DNA of 27,752 nucleotides from Roseiarcus sp035606915 (GTDB lineage: Bacteria; Pseudomonadota; Alphaproteobacteria; Rhizobiales; Beijerinckiaceae), in NCBI GenBank assembly GCA_035606915.1, contig DATNDU010000195.1:1-27752 (forward strand), in the 5' to 3' direction. The notes beneath the pieces are model-generated. The model ran no database searches. It saw only the letters and a program-made list of their open reading frames with translations, and was not told the origin of the DNA. A program made the translations under genes and the position numbers. This document shows positions 8,868-15,788 of the stretch, one piece after another (the stretch's first letter is position 1; each line of letters opens with the position of its first letter).

Positions 8868-9160
8868 CCTTGGGCCTTTCCTCTGGCGTTAACGTTCCGA
8901 TCTCGTAAATCGAAAACCCGACGAAGTTATGACGGATCGCGAGAATGCAATATGACAATTATTTGAAATGCAAGGGTGAAGACCTGCGGCGAGGCCGGCA
9001 AGACTTACGCTGCGTTAATTTTCATTACCGAAATTTATTTTGCGGCGCACCATCGCTTATTGAGCGATGGCGGCTGCGTTGAGGCATCGCACGGAGGGGT
9101 GGGGACGTTCCGGCTCGCCGGCGACGAATCCGGGTTAACGGGGCTTGTCAGCGGGCCTTG

Positions 9161-9190
9161 GAGCCAGACTCGAAATTCAAAGTCTGGCTC
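9161..9190. other. Perfect 10-bp hairpin with 10-nt loop
   Basis: GAGCCAGACT (9161-9170) and AGTCTGGCTC (9181-9190) are exact reverse complements around the loop CGAAATTCAA. No T-run follows in either direction, so it does not look like a standard intrinsic terminator. It lies about 290 bp upstream of the start of the 100-aa - strand gene. A protein-binding site, an RNA structure or a degenerate repeat are all possible. Confidence 0.55.
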
Positions 9191-9364
9191 GTCGTCCTTC
9201 GGTTGACTAGGGGGGCGCGAATGTTTTGCGGCTAGGCCAGCGCGGATTCGATTGTTGCCTCGAAATCCTCGCCGAGGCGACGCGCTCGGTTCTAGCGGCT
9301 CAAATCTGACGCTCGGCGCCCGGTCGCCGATAGGCGGCAAGGGGCTTTTTGTGCGAGGCGCAGC

Positions 9365-9514
9365 CCTCGTGCCGAGGTGGCCGCGAAGCGGCCCTCGAAG
9401 CACGCTCCAGTTCGCGCCGCCGCACGCGCCAGCCTGTGGTGCGGCCCTGCGGAAACGCTGGTGTGAACCGAGCGTGCTTCGAGGTTTCGCTTCGCTACCC
9501 GCCTCGGCACGAGG
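9365..9514. repeat. Inverted-repeat element with about 42-bp arms
   Basis: The arms 9365-9406 and 9471-9514 are reverse complements except for a few positions around their centres. Both contain CCTCGTGCCGAGG at the outer end and CCTCGAAGCACGCT at the inner end, in opposite orientation. About 64 bp of non-coding sequence lies between them. It is the third such paired-palindrome element in this window, next to the 3' end of a small secreted-protein gene. Confidence 0.7.
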
Positions 9515-9545
9515 GGGTAGGCGGCAATTGCGGCTCTTCCAGACC

Positions 9546-9752
9546 CTAGATATGCTGGTCTTCGCGGTCGGGATAGGCGCAGCGCCAGCGGGTGATGCGG
9601 TCGTTCGGGTGGTCGCCGGCCCATTGGGCGAGGTAGGGCGGGGCCCGCATCATGCATTGCATGAGCGATTCGCCGGAGGTGAACTCCATCCGCGCCTCGG
9701 TGCAATGCGTCGGGGAAGCCAGCGAGCAGACGGTCATGATGAGCACGAGCAT
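9546..9752 (-). CDS. Small secreted protein of unknown function
   Basis: A 68-aa product with the N-terminus MLVLIMTVCSLASPTHCTEA, a short hydrophobic segment with an early cysteine suggesting export, followed by a compact domain with further cysteines (LMQCMMRAPPYLAQ and RWRCAYPD). Small secreted proteins with this arrangement are found in rhizobia. The ATG at 9752 is preferred over the in-frame ATG 13 codons upstream because GGAG lies six bases before it and the hydrophobic start then begins the protein. It is divergent from beta-RFAP synthase across a 180-bp promoter region. Confidence 0.6.
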   Translation of the reverse strand: MLVLIMTVCSLASPTHCTEARMEFTSGESLMQCMMRAPPYLAQWAGDHPNDRITRWRCAYPDREDQHI

Positions 9753-9932
9753 TGGGATCTCCGGGCTTTCGGCGCTTCTCATACGTTGCAAAGCCGCAGC
9801 GGACTGCGCTACTGGCCTAGAATCGGGTTTTTTTTCCCGCTACCTTATGTTGGCGCCGAAGCGCAGATCTTCCATAGAAGCGCAGGTCTTCCATAATCGC
9901 TTTGTTGCAATGCAAAAGGACCAGCCATTCCC
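9753..9932. promoter_or_regulatory. Divergent promoter region with 19-bp tandem repeat
   Basis: This is the 180-bp space between the small secreted protein (-) and beta-RFAP synthase (+). It contains two adjacent 19-bp copies (9858-9876 and 9877-9895) differing at one position. Each is GAAGCGCAGRTCTTCCATA, with GAAG and CTTC half-sites facing each other. Upstream is a small CGGG-T8-CCCG palindrome (9824-9839). The paired sites would suit a regulator of the H4MPT genes, but no -35/-10 pair is clear and the role is inferred only from position. Confidence 0.45.
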
Positions 9933-10910
9933 GTGCCAGTGGGAGAAAACCAGCTTAAACCCAAGGCTGTGCGCGTCAACGCCGGCGCGCGGCTGCATCT
10001 GGGCTTTCTCGATCTCAGCGGCGATCTCGGCCGACGCTTCGGCTCGCTCGGGCTCGCCATCGACGGCTTCGAGACCGCGATCGAGATGCGCCGGGCGCGG
10101 CGCTTCGCCGTGCGTGGCGTCGAGGCCGAGCGCGTCGAGGCTTTGGTGCGTGGTCTCGCCGAGACGCATGGCGCCGACGGCGCTGTCGAGGTCGATGTCG
10201 CCAGCGCCATTCCCGCCCATGCCGGGCTCGGCTCCGGCACTCAACTCGCGCTGGCGCTGGCGCTGGCGTTCCGCCGCCTGCACGGCCTGCCGGAGACCCC
10301 GCAGGATGACGCCGCCGCGCTGATGCGCGGCGCGCGCTCCGGGGTTGGCGTCGGCCTGTTCGCGCAAGGCGGCTTCATGCTCGACGTCGGGCGCGGGCCT
10401 TCCACCGTGCTGCCGCCGATCGTCTCGCACCTATCATTTCCGCAACACTGGCGCGCCGTGCTGGTCATCGACGACGAGATCGAAGCCGCGCACGGCGCCG
10501 CCGAGCGCGCCGCTTTCGCGGCGCTGCCGCCGTTTCCTGCCGCCGCCGCCGCCGACATCTGCCGCCACGCCTTGATGCAGGTGCTGCCTGGCGTCGCCGA
10601 GGCTGATTTCGCCACTTTCGGCGCCGGGGTCAGCGCCATCCAGCGCCGGCTCGGCGATTTTTTCGCCCCTGCCCAGGGCGGCGGGCGCTTCACCAGCGCG
10701 CGCGTCGGCGAGGTCGCGGCGGCGCTGGAGCGGGCCGGCGCGCTCGGCGTCGGCCAGAGCTCCTGGGGTCCGACCGGCTTCGTTTTCGCCCCCGATGCCG
10801 ACGCGGCCGCCCATTGGGCCGCGCGGGCGCGCGAAGCGGCGCGCGGCAAGCTCGGCGTGCAAATATGCGCCGCGCGCGCGGGCGGCGCGCAATGTGTCTC
10901 CCTTCCTTGA
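9933..10910 (+). CDS. Beta-ribofuranosylaminobenzene 5'-phosphate synthase
   Basis: GHMP-fold enzyme that condenses p-hydroxybenzoate or p-aminobenzoate with phosphoribosyl pyrophosphate, the first committed step toward H4MPT. The product is 325 aa. Visible are the N-terminal VRVNAGARLHLGFLDLSGD, the GHMP glycine loop SAIPAHAGLGSGTQLALALA (about 91-110), RSGVGVGLFAQGGFMLDVG and the C-terminal GQSSWGPTGFVF. All are typical of the bacterial enzyme of formaldehyde oxidisers. The GTG at 9933 with AGGA twelve bases upstream is the likely start but is not certain. mtdB follows after 9 bp, so the two form an operon. Confidence 0.92.
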   Translation: MPVGENQLKPKAVRVNAGARLHLGFLDLSGDLGRRFGSLGLAIDGFETAIEMRRARRFAVRGVEAERVEALVRGLAETHGADGAVEVDVASAIPAHAGLGSGTQLALALALAFRRLHGLPETPQDDAAALMRGARSGVGVGLFAQGGFMLDVGRGPSTVLPPIVSHLSFPQHWRAVLVIDDEIEAAHGAAERAAFAALPPFPAAAAADICRHALMQVLPGVAEADFATFGAGVSAIQRRLGDFFAPAQGGGRFTSARVGEVAAALERAGALGVGQSSWGPTGFVFAPDADAAAHWAARAREAARGKLGVQICAARAGGAQCVSLP

Positions 10911-10919
10911 GAGGTTGTT

Positions 10920-11810
10920 ATGGCCAAAACCATCCTGCACATGCTGACGCCGCTCGCCCACATGAGCCCGTTCGATGTCAACATGGCCGCCGACGCCGGT
11001 TATGACGTGGTGGCGACCTACACCAACGTCACGCTCGCCGAGGTCTCGCCGCTGACCCAGGACGCGATGTTCTCACGCTCGCCGAAGGATGCGCTGCGCA
11101 CGGGGCTGTTCATCGCCGGCAAGGACGCCTTCCTGGCCCTCGACATGCTCGACGCGGCGGCGAAATCGCTGCTGAAGCCGTTCGAGATTTCGCTGTTCGC
11201 CGATCCCGCCGGCTCCTTCACCACCGCCGCGGCGATGCTGGCCGTGGTCGAGAAGACCTTCCAGGCCAAATTCGGCCGCACCCTCGCCGGGGCCGAGATC
11301 GCCATCTTCGGCGCAACCGGCGTCGTCGGCACGGCGGCGGGCGTCATCGGCGCGCTCGAAGGCGCGAAGGTGATCTTCGTCGGCCATGACGGAACCGCCC
11401 GCGTCACCCGCCACGCCGCCGAGCTCAAGCGCCGCTTCGGCGTCGATGTCGGCGTCGCCGACGGCTCGACGCCGCAAGGCCGCCGGGAAATCCTCGGCGG
11501 GGTGGAGATCGCGCTCTGCGCCGCCCGGGCCGGCGTTCGGGTGCTGGAGGCGGCCGACGTCGCCGCCGCGCCGAAGCTCAGAATCGCCGCCGACGTCAAC
11601 GCCGTGCCGCCGCTCGGCGTCGAGGGCGTCGAGCTTCACGCCAATGGCGCGCCGCTCGGGCCGCACGGCGCGGTCGGCGTCGGCGCATTGGCGATCGGCA
11701 ATGTCAAGTATCGCACGGAATCCGGCCTGTTCAAGCAGATGACGGAGAGCGCCAAGCCGCTGAAGCTCGATTTCCGCCAGGCTTTCGCGCTGGCTAGGAC
11801 GCTAGCCTGA
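10920..11810 (+). CDS. mtdB: MtdB, NAD(P)-dependent methylene-H4MPT dehydrogenase
   Basis: Cytoplasmic enzyme that oxidises methylene-H4MPT to methenyl-H4MPT with NAD(P)+, in formaldehyde oxidation to formate and CO2. The 296-aa product starts MAKTILHMLTPLAHMSPFD, characteristic of MtdB rather than the tetrahydrofolate-linked MtdA. It has the segment FADPAGSFTTAAAM (93-106) and the nucleotide-binding loop IFGATGVVGTAAGVIGALEG (129-148). Its end is VNAVPPLGVEGVEL and IGNVKYRTESGLF. A GAGAGG ribosome binding site overlapping the end of the preceding gene gives a firm start. The downstream genes on the other strand belong to the same pathway except for the GNAT-like gene. Confidence 0.94.
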   Translation: MAKTILHMLTPLAHMSPFDVNMAADAGYDVVATYTNVTLAEVSPLTQDAMFSRSPKDALRTGLFIAGKDAFLALDMLDAAAKSLLKPFEISLFADPAGSFTTAAAMLAVVEKTFQAKFGRTLAGAEIAIFGATGVVGTAAGVIGALEGAKVIFVGHDGTARVTRHAAELKRRFGVDVGVADGSTPQGRREILGGVEIALCAARAGVRVLEAADVAAAPKLRIAADVNAVPPLGVEGVELHANGAPLGPHGAVGVGALAIGNVKYRTESGLFKQMTESAKPLKLDFRQAFALARTLA

Positions 11811-11871
11811 ACGCAGCGTTACGGCGCATCCGTCGGTTCACGCCCGCCCGCTGTTTATCCAACATCCAGTC

Positions 11872-11918
11872 CCGAGTCGGATGGCAGCGCGCGTCGTCAG
11901 GCCGAACACAAAATTCAA
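11872..11918. repeat. Direct repeat copy 1 flanking the GNAT-like gene
   Basis: The stretch 11886-11918 matches 13281-13313 at 31 of 33 positions. The similarity extends leftwards through CCGAGTC (11872-11878 against 13274-13280) after a 7-nt length difference, and loosely rightwards through a shared ATACGAA. It sits in the 205-bp gap between mtdB and the GNAT-like gene. The rest of that gap holds nothing I can identify. Confidence 0.75.
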
Positions 11919-12015
11919 CAAACGCGATACGAAAGTGAACCGCGCGCCGCGCGGGTGGATTGAGAAATGTGAGCCAGGCCTTCTGCAAAAGCGGCCAAGA
12001 AGTCCACCCCGAGAC

Positions 12016-12930
12016 TCAGTGAGAACCGGCTTTGCTCGCGCTGTGGCGCGTGAAGGGTATCATAGCGTTCAGCGTGAAGGCCAGATCGCCCAGCGAAGGA
12101 GGGGTCCCTTTGTAGAAACGCGGCTCGACGCCGTCGAAATAGCGGCCTTTCAACCCGGCGTAAGCGCCATTCGCGTCGATTGAGAAAACGGCTATTCCCC
12201 GTTTCAGGAAATAGCGGCTCAATGGGCCGGCGAAGGTCTTGAGATCGGACGCGTCCCTGCAGAATATGACCTCGGCCCCAGGCCATACGCCTTTGAAATT
12301 CCGCCGGCGGAATATCAACGGGTAGGCCTCCCCGTTCACCGTGCCCCACAAGCAGACGCAGCCGTATTTCGCGTGCAGGTCCATCATCTCAAGCTCGGCC
12401 GGCCGGTGAGCCTGCGGCGGCGGCCCGTCATGAACGAAGATTGCGGCGTCGTTTTTTTGGTCAAAAAGATGCATTTGGTCCAAAAGATGCAATGGACAGA
12501 GGACCAGAAATTGCCCGCGAGCGTAGCGGCGAAAGCCTTGCGCCTCGATAATTTTATAGGTGTGCGGTCGCGCTGAGACGTTTATGTAAGTGACCTCAGT
12601 GTATTTCGTCGCGACTTTGGCGAGCAGCGCCGCGTAGAGCGTGTAACCTGGTTCGACCCACCACCCGGTCAGATGACATCGTACTTGCTCCGGAAGTGAG
12701 TGCGTTATTCTAGAATATATTGTCAATATCGTTCCCACGATGCGGCCGTTATCCTCAAGCACAAGGCCGTATTGTGGATATTTTTCAAGTTTTGGACGAT
12801 TTCCTATTTGATAAAGCATCAGCCAGAATATTTCTGGTTGATATCCCAATCCATTGGCGAGCAATTCGGCGATCAACCGGCACTCGTCTTTTCTTATATC
12901 ACGAACGGAGATTTTAATATTTGTGTCCAT
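12016..12930 (-). CDS. GNAT-fold acyltransferase-like protein
   Basis: A predicted 304-aa protein beginning MDTNIKISVRDIRKDECRLI with an N-terminal GNAT-type domain. Visible segments are GLVLEDNGRIVGTILTIYS (beta strands), HLTGWWVEPGYTLYAALLAK (where the acyl-CoA loop is expected) and YINVSARPHTYKIIEAQGF. The C-terminal half has no feature I recognise. Relatives often occur beside polysaccharide genes, but no such genes are here. It contains an in-frame 18-bp tandem duplication (12456-12491). DNA composition is clearly AT-richer than its neighbours, and direct repeats flank it, so it is probably acquired. The ribosome binding site is weak, and the frame stays open 50 codons upstream to 13080, leaving the start uncertain. 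Confidence 0.65.
   Translation of the reverse strand: MDTNIKISVRDIRKDECRLIAELLANGLGYQPEIFWLMLYQIGNRPKLEKYPQYGLVLEDNGRIVGTILTIYSRITHSLPEQVRCHLTGWWVEPGYTLYAALLAKVATKYTEVTYINVSARPHTYKIIEAQGFRRYARGQFLVLCPLHLLDQMHLFDQKNDAAIFVHDGPPPQAHRPAELEMMDLHAKYGCVCLWGTVNGEAYPLIFRRRNFKGVWPGAEVIFCRDASDLKTFAGPLSRYFLKRGIAVFSIDANGAYAGLKGRYFDGVEPRFYKGTPPSLGDLAFTLNAMIPFTRHSASKAGSH
12456..12491. repeat. 18-bp tandem duplication inside the GNAT-like gene
   Basis: Units 12456-12473 and 12474-12491 are TTTGGTCMAAAAGATGCA with one mismatch. They encode the repeated pattern LLDQMH / LFDQKN in the protein. The repeat is a multiple of three and keeps the frame. Confidence 0.75.
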
Positions 12931-12971
12931 GGAATCAGTTCCAAGCGGCAAGGACCGCAGAAATTTCCAAT

Positions 12972-13013
12972 CAAATTCTTGCCTTGTTATGACAAATTCT
13001 TGCCTTGTTATGA
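12972..13013. repeat. Perfect 21-bp tandem duplication
   Basis: Units 12972-12992 and 12993-13013 are identical. In the frame continuous with the GNAT-like gene they would encode ITRQEF twice on the - strand, but they lie upstream of its most likely start. They probably belong to its leader. Confidence 0.85.
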
Positions 13014-13273
13014 ATTGTGTCGGATTTGGTCGGCGCGCTCCAGGCCGCGGCGAGGCTATCTGATCGGGCGCCGCGGTCAACCCCTTGGTTTGGCTTGGTC
13101 ACAATCAAGACGGGCCGACCGTCGACCCTGCGGCGCACTGCCGGCCTGCGAATCGCCGGTTGACAGGGTTGGTGGCCACTTCCGACGGCGGGGCGTTTCG
13201 TCGACCGGCGCGATCCCACGCTGATCGAGCATCGACAGATCCGCGTCGCCTGGCCGAAGATTCGCGTCCTCCT

Positions 13274-13313
13274 CCGAGTCAGCGCGCCTCGTCAGGCCAA
13301 ACACAAAATTCAA
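13274..13313. repeat. Direct repeat copy 2 flanking the GNAT-like gene
   Basis: Partner of 11872-11918, in the same orientation and 1395 bp away, with 31 of 33 matches in the core. It is followed by an A-run and two ACTATACG units that are absent or degenerate in copy 1. It ends close to the 3' end of the mfnB-folB gene. Confidence 0.75.
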
Positions 13314-13375
13314 AAAAAAACTATACGAACTATACGGAAGTGGTTCCCGTGAATAAAACCGAAAAGTCCTTCCGG

Positions 13376-14515
13376 TTACCGCCCCAACCTCTGGTGCAGC
13401 GGCCCCGGCGCCACCGCCGCCGCCGCGCGCCGGCGCACGATCTCGACGCCGACCGCGCCGTCGATGACGTCGAGCTTGCGCGCCACGATCTTCACCTGCC
13501 GCGCCCGCTCGTGCCTCAGGATCATCGCCGCCACCGCCTCGGCGAGCCCCTCGACGAATTCGTGATGGCCTTGCGCGGCGACGATGCGGATGGCGTCGAG
13601 GATCACGTCGTAGGAGAAGATCGCCCGCATGTCGCGCGGCTCGGCGCCGGTGCGGCGCACCAGCGCCTCGACGTCGAAGGCGACGCGTTGCTTGTGACCG
13701 CGCTCGAAATCATAGGCGCCGATCTCCGTCTGCACGACGAAATCGCGCACGAATATGCGGTCGAGATCGCTCTCCGGCTCGTCGGCGCCGACGAGGCCGC
13801 GCCCGAGCAACCGCCAGTCGACGTTCGGCGCGTCCTCGCGCCGCTCGCGCGGGATGAGGTCGCGCACCAGCGCCGCCGCCTCGCGGTCGATGCCGGCTCC
13901 GCGTTGGCGCCCGGCGCAGAGTGCGCCGCGAAAGCCGAGCGCGTCGGCGCCGGTGAGCAGCAGGCGCGGGATGTCGGGCGGCTCCAGCGAGCCGGCGAGC
14001 CCGGCCGTAAGGCCGAGCGCCCGGCAGCGGGCCGAGAAAGTGGCGAGTCGCGCGAGGTCGAGATGGTCGATGAGCCGGCCCTCGCCCTTGCGGCGGGTGT
14101 CGAGCATGGCGCCGGAGAAGCCGAGCGTCTGCAACTGCGCCAGCAGTTCGAAATCCGGGTTTTCGTCGGCAAACAGCATGCCGATCAGCGCGCCGCCGCG
14201 CGCGATCTCGGCCAGCGACGGGCTCAGCGCTGCAAGCGCCGGGCCGTCGACGGCGAGCTTCAGCATATCGACGCCGGCTTCGCGGAAGGCGTGGGCGCGG
14301 GCGATGAGGCTTTCGGTCGCATAGGGGGGATCGCCGAGCGTCGCGCTGGTCAGCGCCATGCCGGCGACGGCGCTGACGCCAGCGCGCGCGATCTCGGGTT
14401 CGACAGCGGCAATGGCGCCGCGCGAGGGATCCTTGAAATCGACGATGTCGGCGCCGAGGCGGGCGACGAGCGCCGCCTCCTCGGCATCGGCGACACTGGC
14501 GAGCATGAGAGTCAT
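13376..14515 (-). CDS. mfnB: MfnB-FolB fusion: 4-HFC-P synthase with dihydroneopterin aldolase domain
   Basis: The product is 379 aa with two domains. Residues 1 to about 235 match MfnB (DUF556), which makes (5-formylfuran-3-yl)methyl phosphate from glyceraldehyde 3-phosphate for methanofuran. The two lysines expected of the family are at K28 (VDFKDPSRGA) and K86 (MLKLAVDG), and MLDTRRKGEG is at 137-146. Residues about 252-362 match FolB dihydroneopterin aldolase (FVVQTEIGAYDFERGHKQRV, FSYDVILDAIR, EFVEGLAEAVA, VARKLDVIDGAVGVEIVR), likely acting in pterin synthesis for H4MPT. The ATG at 14515 with GGAG six bases upstream is the start; about 73 upstream in-frame codons are spurious. Both halves look intact. 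Confidence 0.88.
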   Translation of the reverse strand: MTLMLASVADAEEAALVARLGADIVDFKDPSRGAIAAVEPEIARAGVSAVAGMALTSATLGDPPYATESLIARAHAFREAGVDMLKLAVDGPALAALSPSLAEIARGGALIGMLFADENPDFELLAQLQTLGFSGAMLDTRRKGEGRLIDHLDLARLATFSARCRALGLTAGLAGSLEPPDIPRLLLTGADALGFRGALCAGRQRGAGIDREAAALVRDLIPRERREDAPNVDWRLLGRGLVGADEPESDLDRIFVRDFVVQTEIGAYDFERGHKQRVAFDVEALVRRTGAEPRDMRAIFSYDVILDAIRIVAAQGHHEFVEGLAEAVAAMILRHERARQVKIVARKLDVIDGAVGVEIVRRRAAAAVAPGPLHQRLGR

Positions 14516-14610
14516 GACTGTCTCCACCGCGCTGTGCGTGGCTCTGCGGGGCGAATCCGCTTGAGCCAGGCGAGGCGCGCGCCTATGTCTGCCTCGACGA
14601 GGAAACACAG

Positions 14611-15219
14611 ATGAAACACCTGGGGCGCAGCGGCCTTTTCGCTTTGATTGTATCGGCCTTCGCCCTGCCGGCGCAAGCGGCCGGCCGCCAACCGGCGGAC
14701 CAGGATTGGCCGTGTCAGCAGCCCAAGGTGGCAAGCTTTCCGCTCGCCTCCGTATGGGACGGGCCGCCGATCGACACCCAGGCGGCGCCGAGCGACGATC
14801 CCGAGGTCGCCGATCTTGCGGCGCAGATGTCGCAGCGGCGGGTGCCGATCGCTGACGTGCAAGCGGCGGTGGTCAAGCTTGCGGCCTCCCCCGAGCCGAA
14901 CGCCAAGGACAAGATCAAACGCGCCTTCGCCGCCGCCTTTAACGATCTCGTGCACCAGCGCTCGGAGATCATCCACGGCCTCGACCGCTTCGGCAACAAG
15001 CAACGCGCCATGGCCGAGCGCATCCGCGCCGAGAACGAGGCCGCGCACAAGGCCGAGACGCCGGGCCTGGCGCCCAACGACGCGGCCCTGCAGAAACTGC
15101 AATGGGACCTGCGCATCTACGACGAGCGCCGGCAGACGATCTCTTATGTCTGCGAGGCGCCGCAGGCGGTCGAGGCGCGCATCGGCGCCTTGGTCAAGAT
15201 TTTGCGCCCGGTGTTGTGA
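14611..15219 (+). CDS. Secreted protein of unknown function beside the xox cluster
   Basis: The 202-aa product has a clear signal peptide (MKHLGRSGLFALIVSAFALPAQAA, cleavage after about residue 24). The mature part has two cysteines (DWPCQQP and SYVCEAP) that could form a disulfide, and a central predicted helical and charged segment (NAKDKIKRAFAAAFNDLVHQRSEI in two blocks, then RAMAERIRAENEAAHKAE). I do not know its function. A GAGGAA ribosome binding site lies eight bases before the ATG. It ends 8 bp from the stop of the CxxxCW gene on the other strand and starts 95 bp from mfnB divergently, so it has its own promoter. Its place suggests a periplasmic role with the quinoprotein system. Confidence 0.8.
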   Translation: MKHLGRSGLFALIVSAFALPAQAAGRQPADQDWPCQQPKVASFPLASVWDGPPIDTQAAPSDDPEVADLAAQMSQRRVPIADVQAAVVKLAASPEPNAKDKIKRAFAAAFNDLVHQRSEIIHGLDRFGNKQRAMAERIRAENEAAHKAETPGLAPNDAALQKLQWDLRIYDERRQTISYVCEAPQAVEARIGALVKILRPVL

Positions 15220-15227
15220 CAGCCGCC

Positions 15228-15788
15228 TCATGACGGGCGTGGTTGCGGCGTGCGCCGCTCCAGCGGATAGCCGGCGTCGCGCCAGCCGTCGGCGCCGTCC
15301 GGGTACCAATCGACGGATTTGTAGCCCAGCGTCAGCGCCCGCTTGGCGGCGTTCCACGACATCCAGCAGTCGCGCTTGCAGTAGAACGCCAGCGTCCGGT
15401 TGAGATCGCCGCCGCTCGCCTGCTTCAGGCCGGCGGCGAAATAGCCGAGCATCGACGGCGCCAGTTCGCCGTAACCGGTGTCGGGCAACCACAGACTGCC
15501 GGGAATGTCGTCGCGCGGCTTGTCGCGCCACAGCACGTCCTTGGGCAGGTTCTTCGGCCGCGGCGCTTGCGGCAGCACGTCGATGAAGACCGCGCCCTTG
15601 TTCATCCACAACGCATGCGCCTCGGCGCTGGTCAGCACCTTGGCGCCGCTCAGCGTCGCCGGGGTCGGCCCGCGATACGCTTCGTTGCGATAGCCGGCAG
15701 GCTCGGGCGGCGCCGCGGCGGCGAGCGCGAGGCATAAGATCGCAAGCTGGGCGCCGCGCTTCATTGCCAGCCGCGCGCCGCGCTTCAT
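15228..15788 (-). CDS. PQQ-dependent catabolism-associated CxxxCW-motif rhodanese-like protein
   Basis: A predicted periplasmic protein of 186 aa with a signal peptide (LAILCLALAAAAPPEPAG). The conserved core reads VFIDVLPQAPRPKNLP, DIPGSLWLPDTGYG and FYCKRDCWMSWNAAKRAL, where CKRDCW is the defining CxxxCW motif, ending with DWYPDGADGWRDAGYPL. The family has a rhodanese-like fold and tracks with PQQ alcohol dehydrogenases; a redox or sulfur-transfer role is suspected, not proven. It overlaps xoxJ in an ATGA arrangement at 15788. A 24-bp tandem duplication gives a second possible ATG at 15764, so the exact start is uncertain. Confidence 0.88.
   Translation of the reverse strand: MKRGARLAMKRGAQLAILCLALAAAAPPEPAGYRNEAYRGPTPATLSGAKVLTSAEAHALWMNKGAVFIDVLPQAPRPKNLPKDVLWRDKPRDDIPGSLWLPDTGYGELAPSMLGYFAAGLKQASGGDLNRTLAFYCKRDCWMSWNAAKRALTLGYKSVDWYPDGADGWRDAGYPLERRTPQPRPS
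15741..15788. repeat. 24-bp tandem duplication at a gene start
   Basis: Two in-frame 24-bp units encode MKRGARLA and MKRGAQLA, differing at a few bases. They duplicate the start codon of the CxxxCW gene. The outer ATG overlaps the xoxJ stop; the inner ATG (15764) would work without coupling. Confidence 0.75.

Larger units (their letters stand above)
8868..9545. other. Gene-poor 678-bp stretch
   Basis: No coding region can be supported here. The first 200 bp are AT-richer than the surroundings and probably carry the promoter of the 100-aa gene on the - strand, although I see no convincing -35/-10 pair. The middle holds a perfect hairpin (9161-9190) and the last part an inverted-repeat element (9365-9514). 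The short frames crossing this stretch have no ribosome binding sites or recognisable products. Confidence 0.6.
12931..13375. other. Non-coding 445-bp stretch between the GNAT-like gene and mfnB
   Basis: No gene is supported. It contains a perfect 21-bp tandem duplication (12972-12992 and 12993-13013), the second copy of the flanking direct repeat, and a 9-bp tandem ACTATACGR (13320-13328 and 13329-13337). The stretch 13080-13280 is GC-rich with interrupted short frames on both strands and may be a decayed gene or mobile element remnant, but I cannot match it to a family. Confidence 0.5.

Noticed and set aside
9161..9190. tRNA or standard terminator at the perfect hairpin
   Set aside because: No cloverleaf arms or T-loop sequence can be fitted, and no T-run follows the stem.
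11794..11988. A 64-aa - strand frame after mtdB
   Set aside because: It overlaps the end of mtdB and the direct repeat and has no ribosome binding site or family features.
12456..13013. CRISPR-like repeats
   Set aside because: The repeats are direct tandem pairs without spacers, of different sequence, and no cas genes are near.
13077..13313. A 78-aa - strand gene starting at the direct repeat
   Set aside because: No ribosome binding site, no recognisable product, and the start lies inside the repeat; treated as a possible relic.
13085..14614. A 509-codon open frame on the + strand
   Set aside because: It runs antisense to mfnB-folB, is arginine- and alanine-rich in the way GC-rich shadow frames are, and has no family motifs.
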